DNA of 5,250 bases from Methanosarcinales archaeon (GTDB taxonomy: Archaea; Halobacteriota; Methanosarcinia; Methanosarcinales; Methanosarcinaceae). The position numbers and the translations under genes were made by a program. Below are positions 5,143-5,250 of this stretch, piece by piece. The notes under the pieces were generated by a model. That model was given only the letters and a program-made list of their open reading frames with translations, was not told where the DNA came from and made no database searches. Each line of letters starts with the position of its first letter. Positions within the stretch are counted from its first letter, which is position 1. The stretch spans positions 1 to 5,250 of the forward strand of contig JAAXQB010000241.1 of NCBI GenBank assembly GCA_012329085.1, written 5' to 3'.

Positions 5143-5250
5143 TTATAAATTTAAAGCACAGATATATTTTGCCCTTTTAGATGCTTTCATAAAATAAATT
5201 TTTCCTCCCTTTTCCACAATATTTTGTATTTTTGAAAGTTCAAAAAATAC
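5143..5250 (-). CDS. C-terminal end of an unidentified protein (partial)
   Basis: The frame is open from the right edge on the - strand to a TAA at 5145-5143 and encodes the last 35 residues of a protein that begins outside the window. The tail contains VEKGGKIYFMKASKRAKYI and ends ICALNL. It is basic and has balanced protein-like composition (Gly-Gly, Lys/Arg cluster, alternating hydrophobics), unlike the AT-rich noise in the gaps. Its stop is 47 bases before the nmd3 start on the same strand, so it may be the upstream gene of the same operon. I cannot name the family from this tail. It could instead be a chance open frame, but the composition argues against that. Confidence 0.6.
   Translation of the reverse strand, partial: VFFELSKIQNIVEKGGKIYFMKASKRAKYICALNL

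Overview
The window is an AT-rich stretch of an archaeal genome. Three genes point to archaea: an FtsZ2-type tubulin homologue preceded by a CdrS-like ribbon-helix-helix regulator, and an archaeal homologue of the ribosome-biogenesis factor NMD3. Purine-rich GGAG ribosome-binding sites and TATA-like boxes about 25 bases ahead of starts fit that. The cdrS-ftsZ2 pairing is best known from haloarchaea, but the base composition rules out a typical halophile. A methanogen-like or related euryarchaeon is the most reasonable guess. The genus cannot be fixed from this sequence.

Layout. Bases 1-848 hold no convincing gene: one short doubtful open frame (40-198), AT-rich spacer, and a palindromic repeat block (461-557). 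Just ahead of cdrS lies the most striking element, eight copies of a 9-bp near-palindrome (consensus TGTCAGACA) starting exactly every 11 bp from 732 to 817 (array end 817). On the + strand follow cdrS (849-1028, 59 aa) and ftsZ2 (1103-2269, 388 aa), a likely division operon. Bases 2270-2881 are a gene-free, repeat-rich convergence zone carrying more hairpins of the same palindromic family. On the - strand, read right to left, come the C-terminal end of an unidentified gene (5143-5250), an NMD3-like gene (5095-4046) and an ATP-grasp ligase gene (4036-2882). The last two are only 9 bases apart and probably co-transcribed.

How it fits together. CdrS probably regulates its own operon, or is regulated together with ftsZ2, through the 11-bp array; the helical phasing suggests side-by-side cooperative binding of dimers on one DNA face. 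FtsZ2 is the GTPase that forms the division ring. The - strand genes concern large-subunit ribosome maturation (NMD3) and an unassigned ATP-dependent ligation. The palindromic repeats lie only between genes, their arms show compensatory base changes, and two of the blocks flank the cdrS-ftsZ2 unit as imperfect direct repeats.
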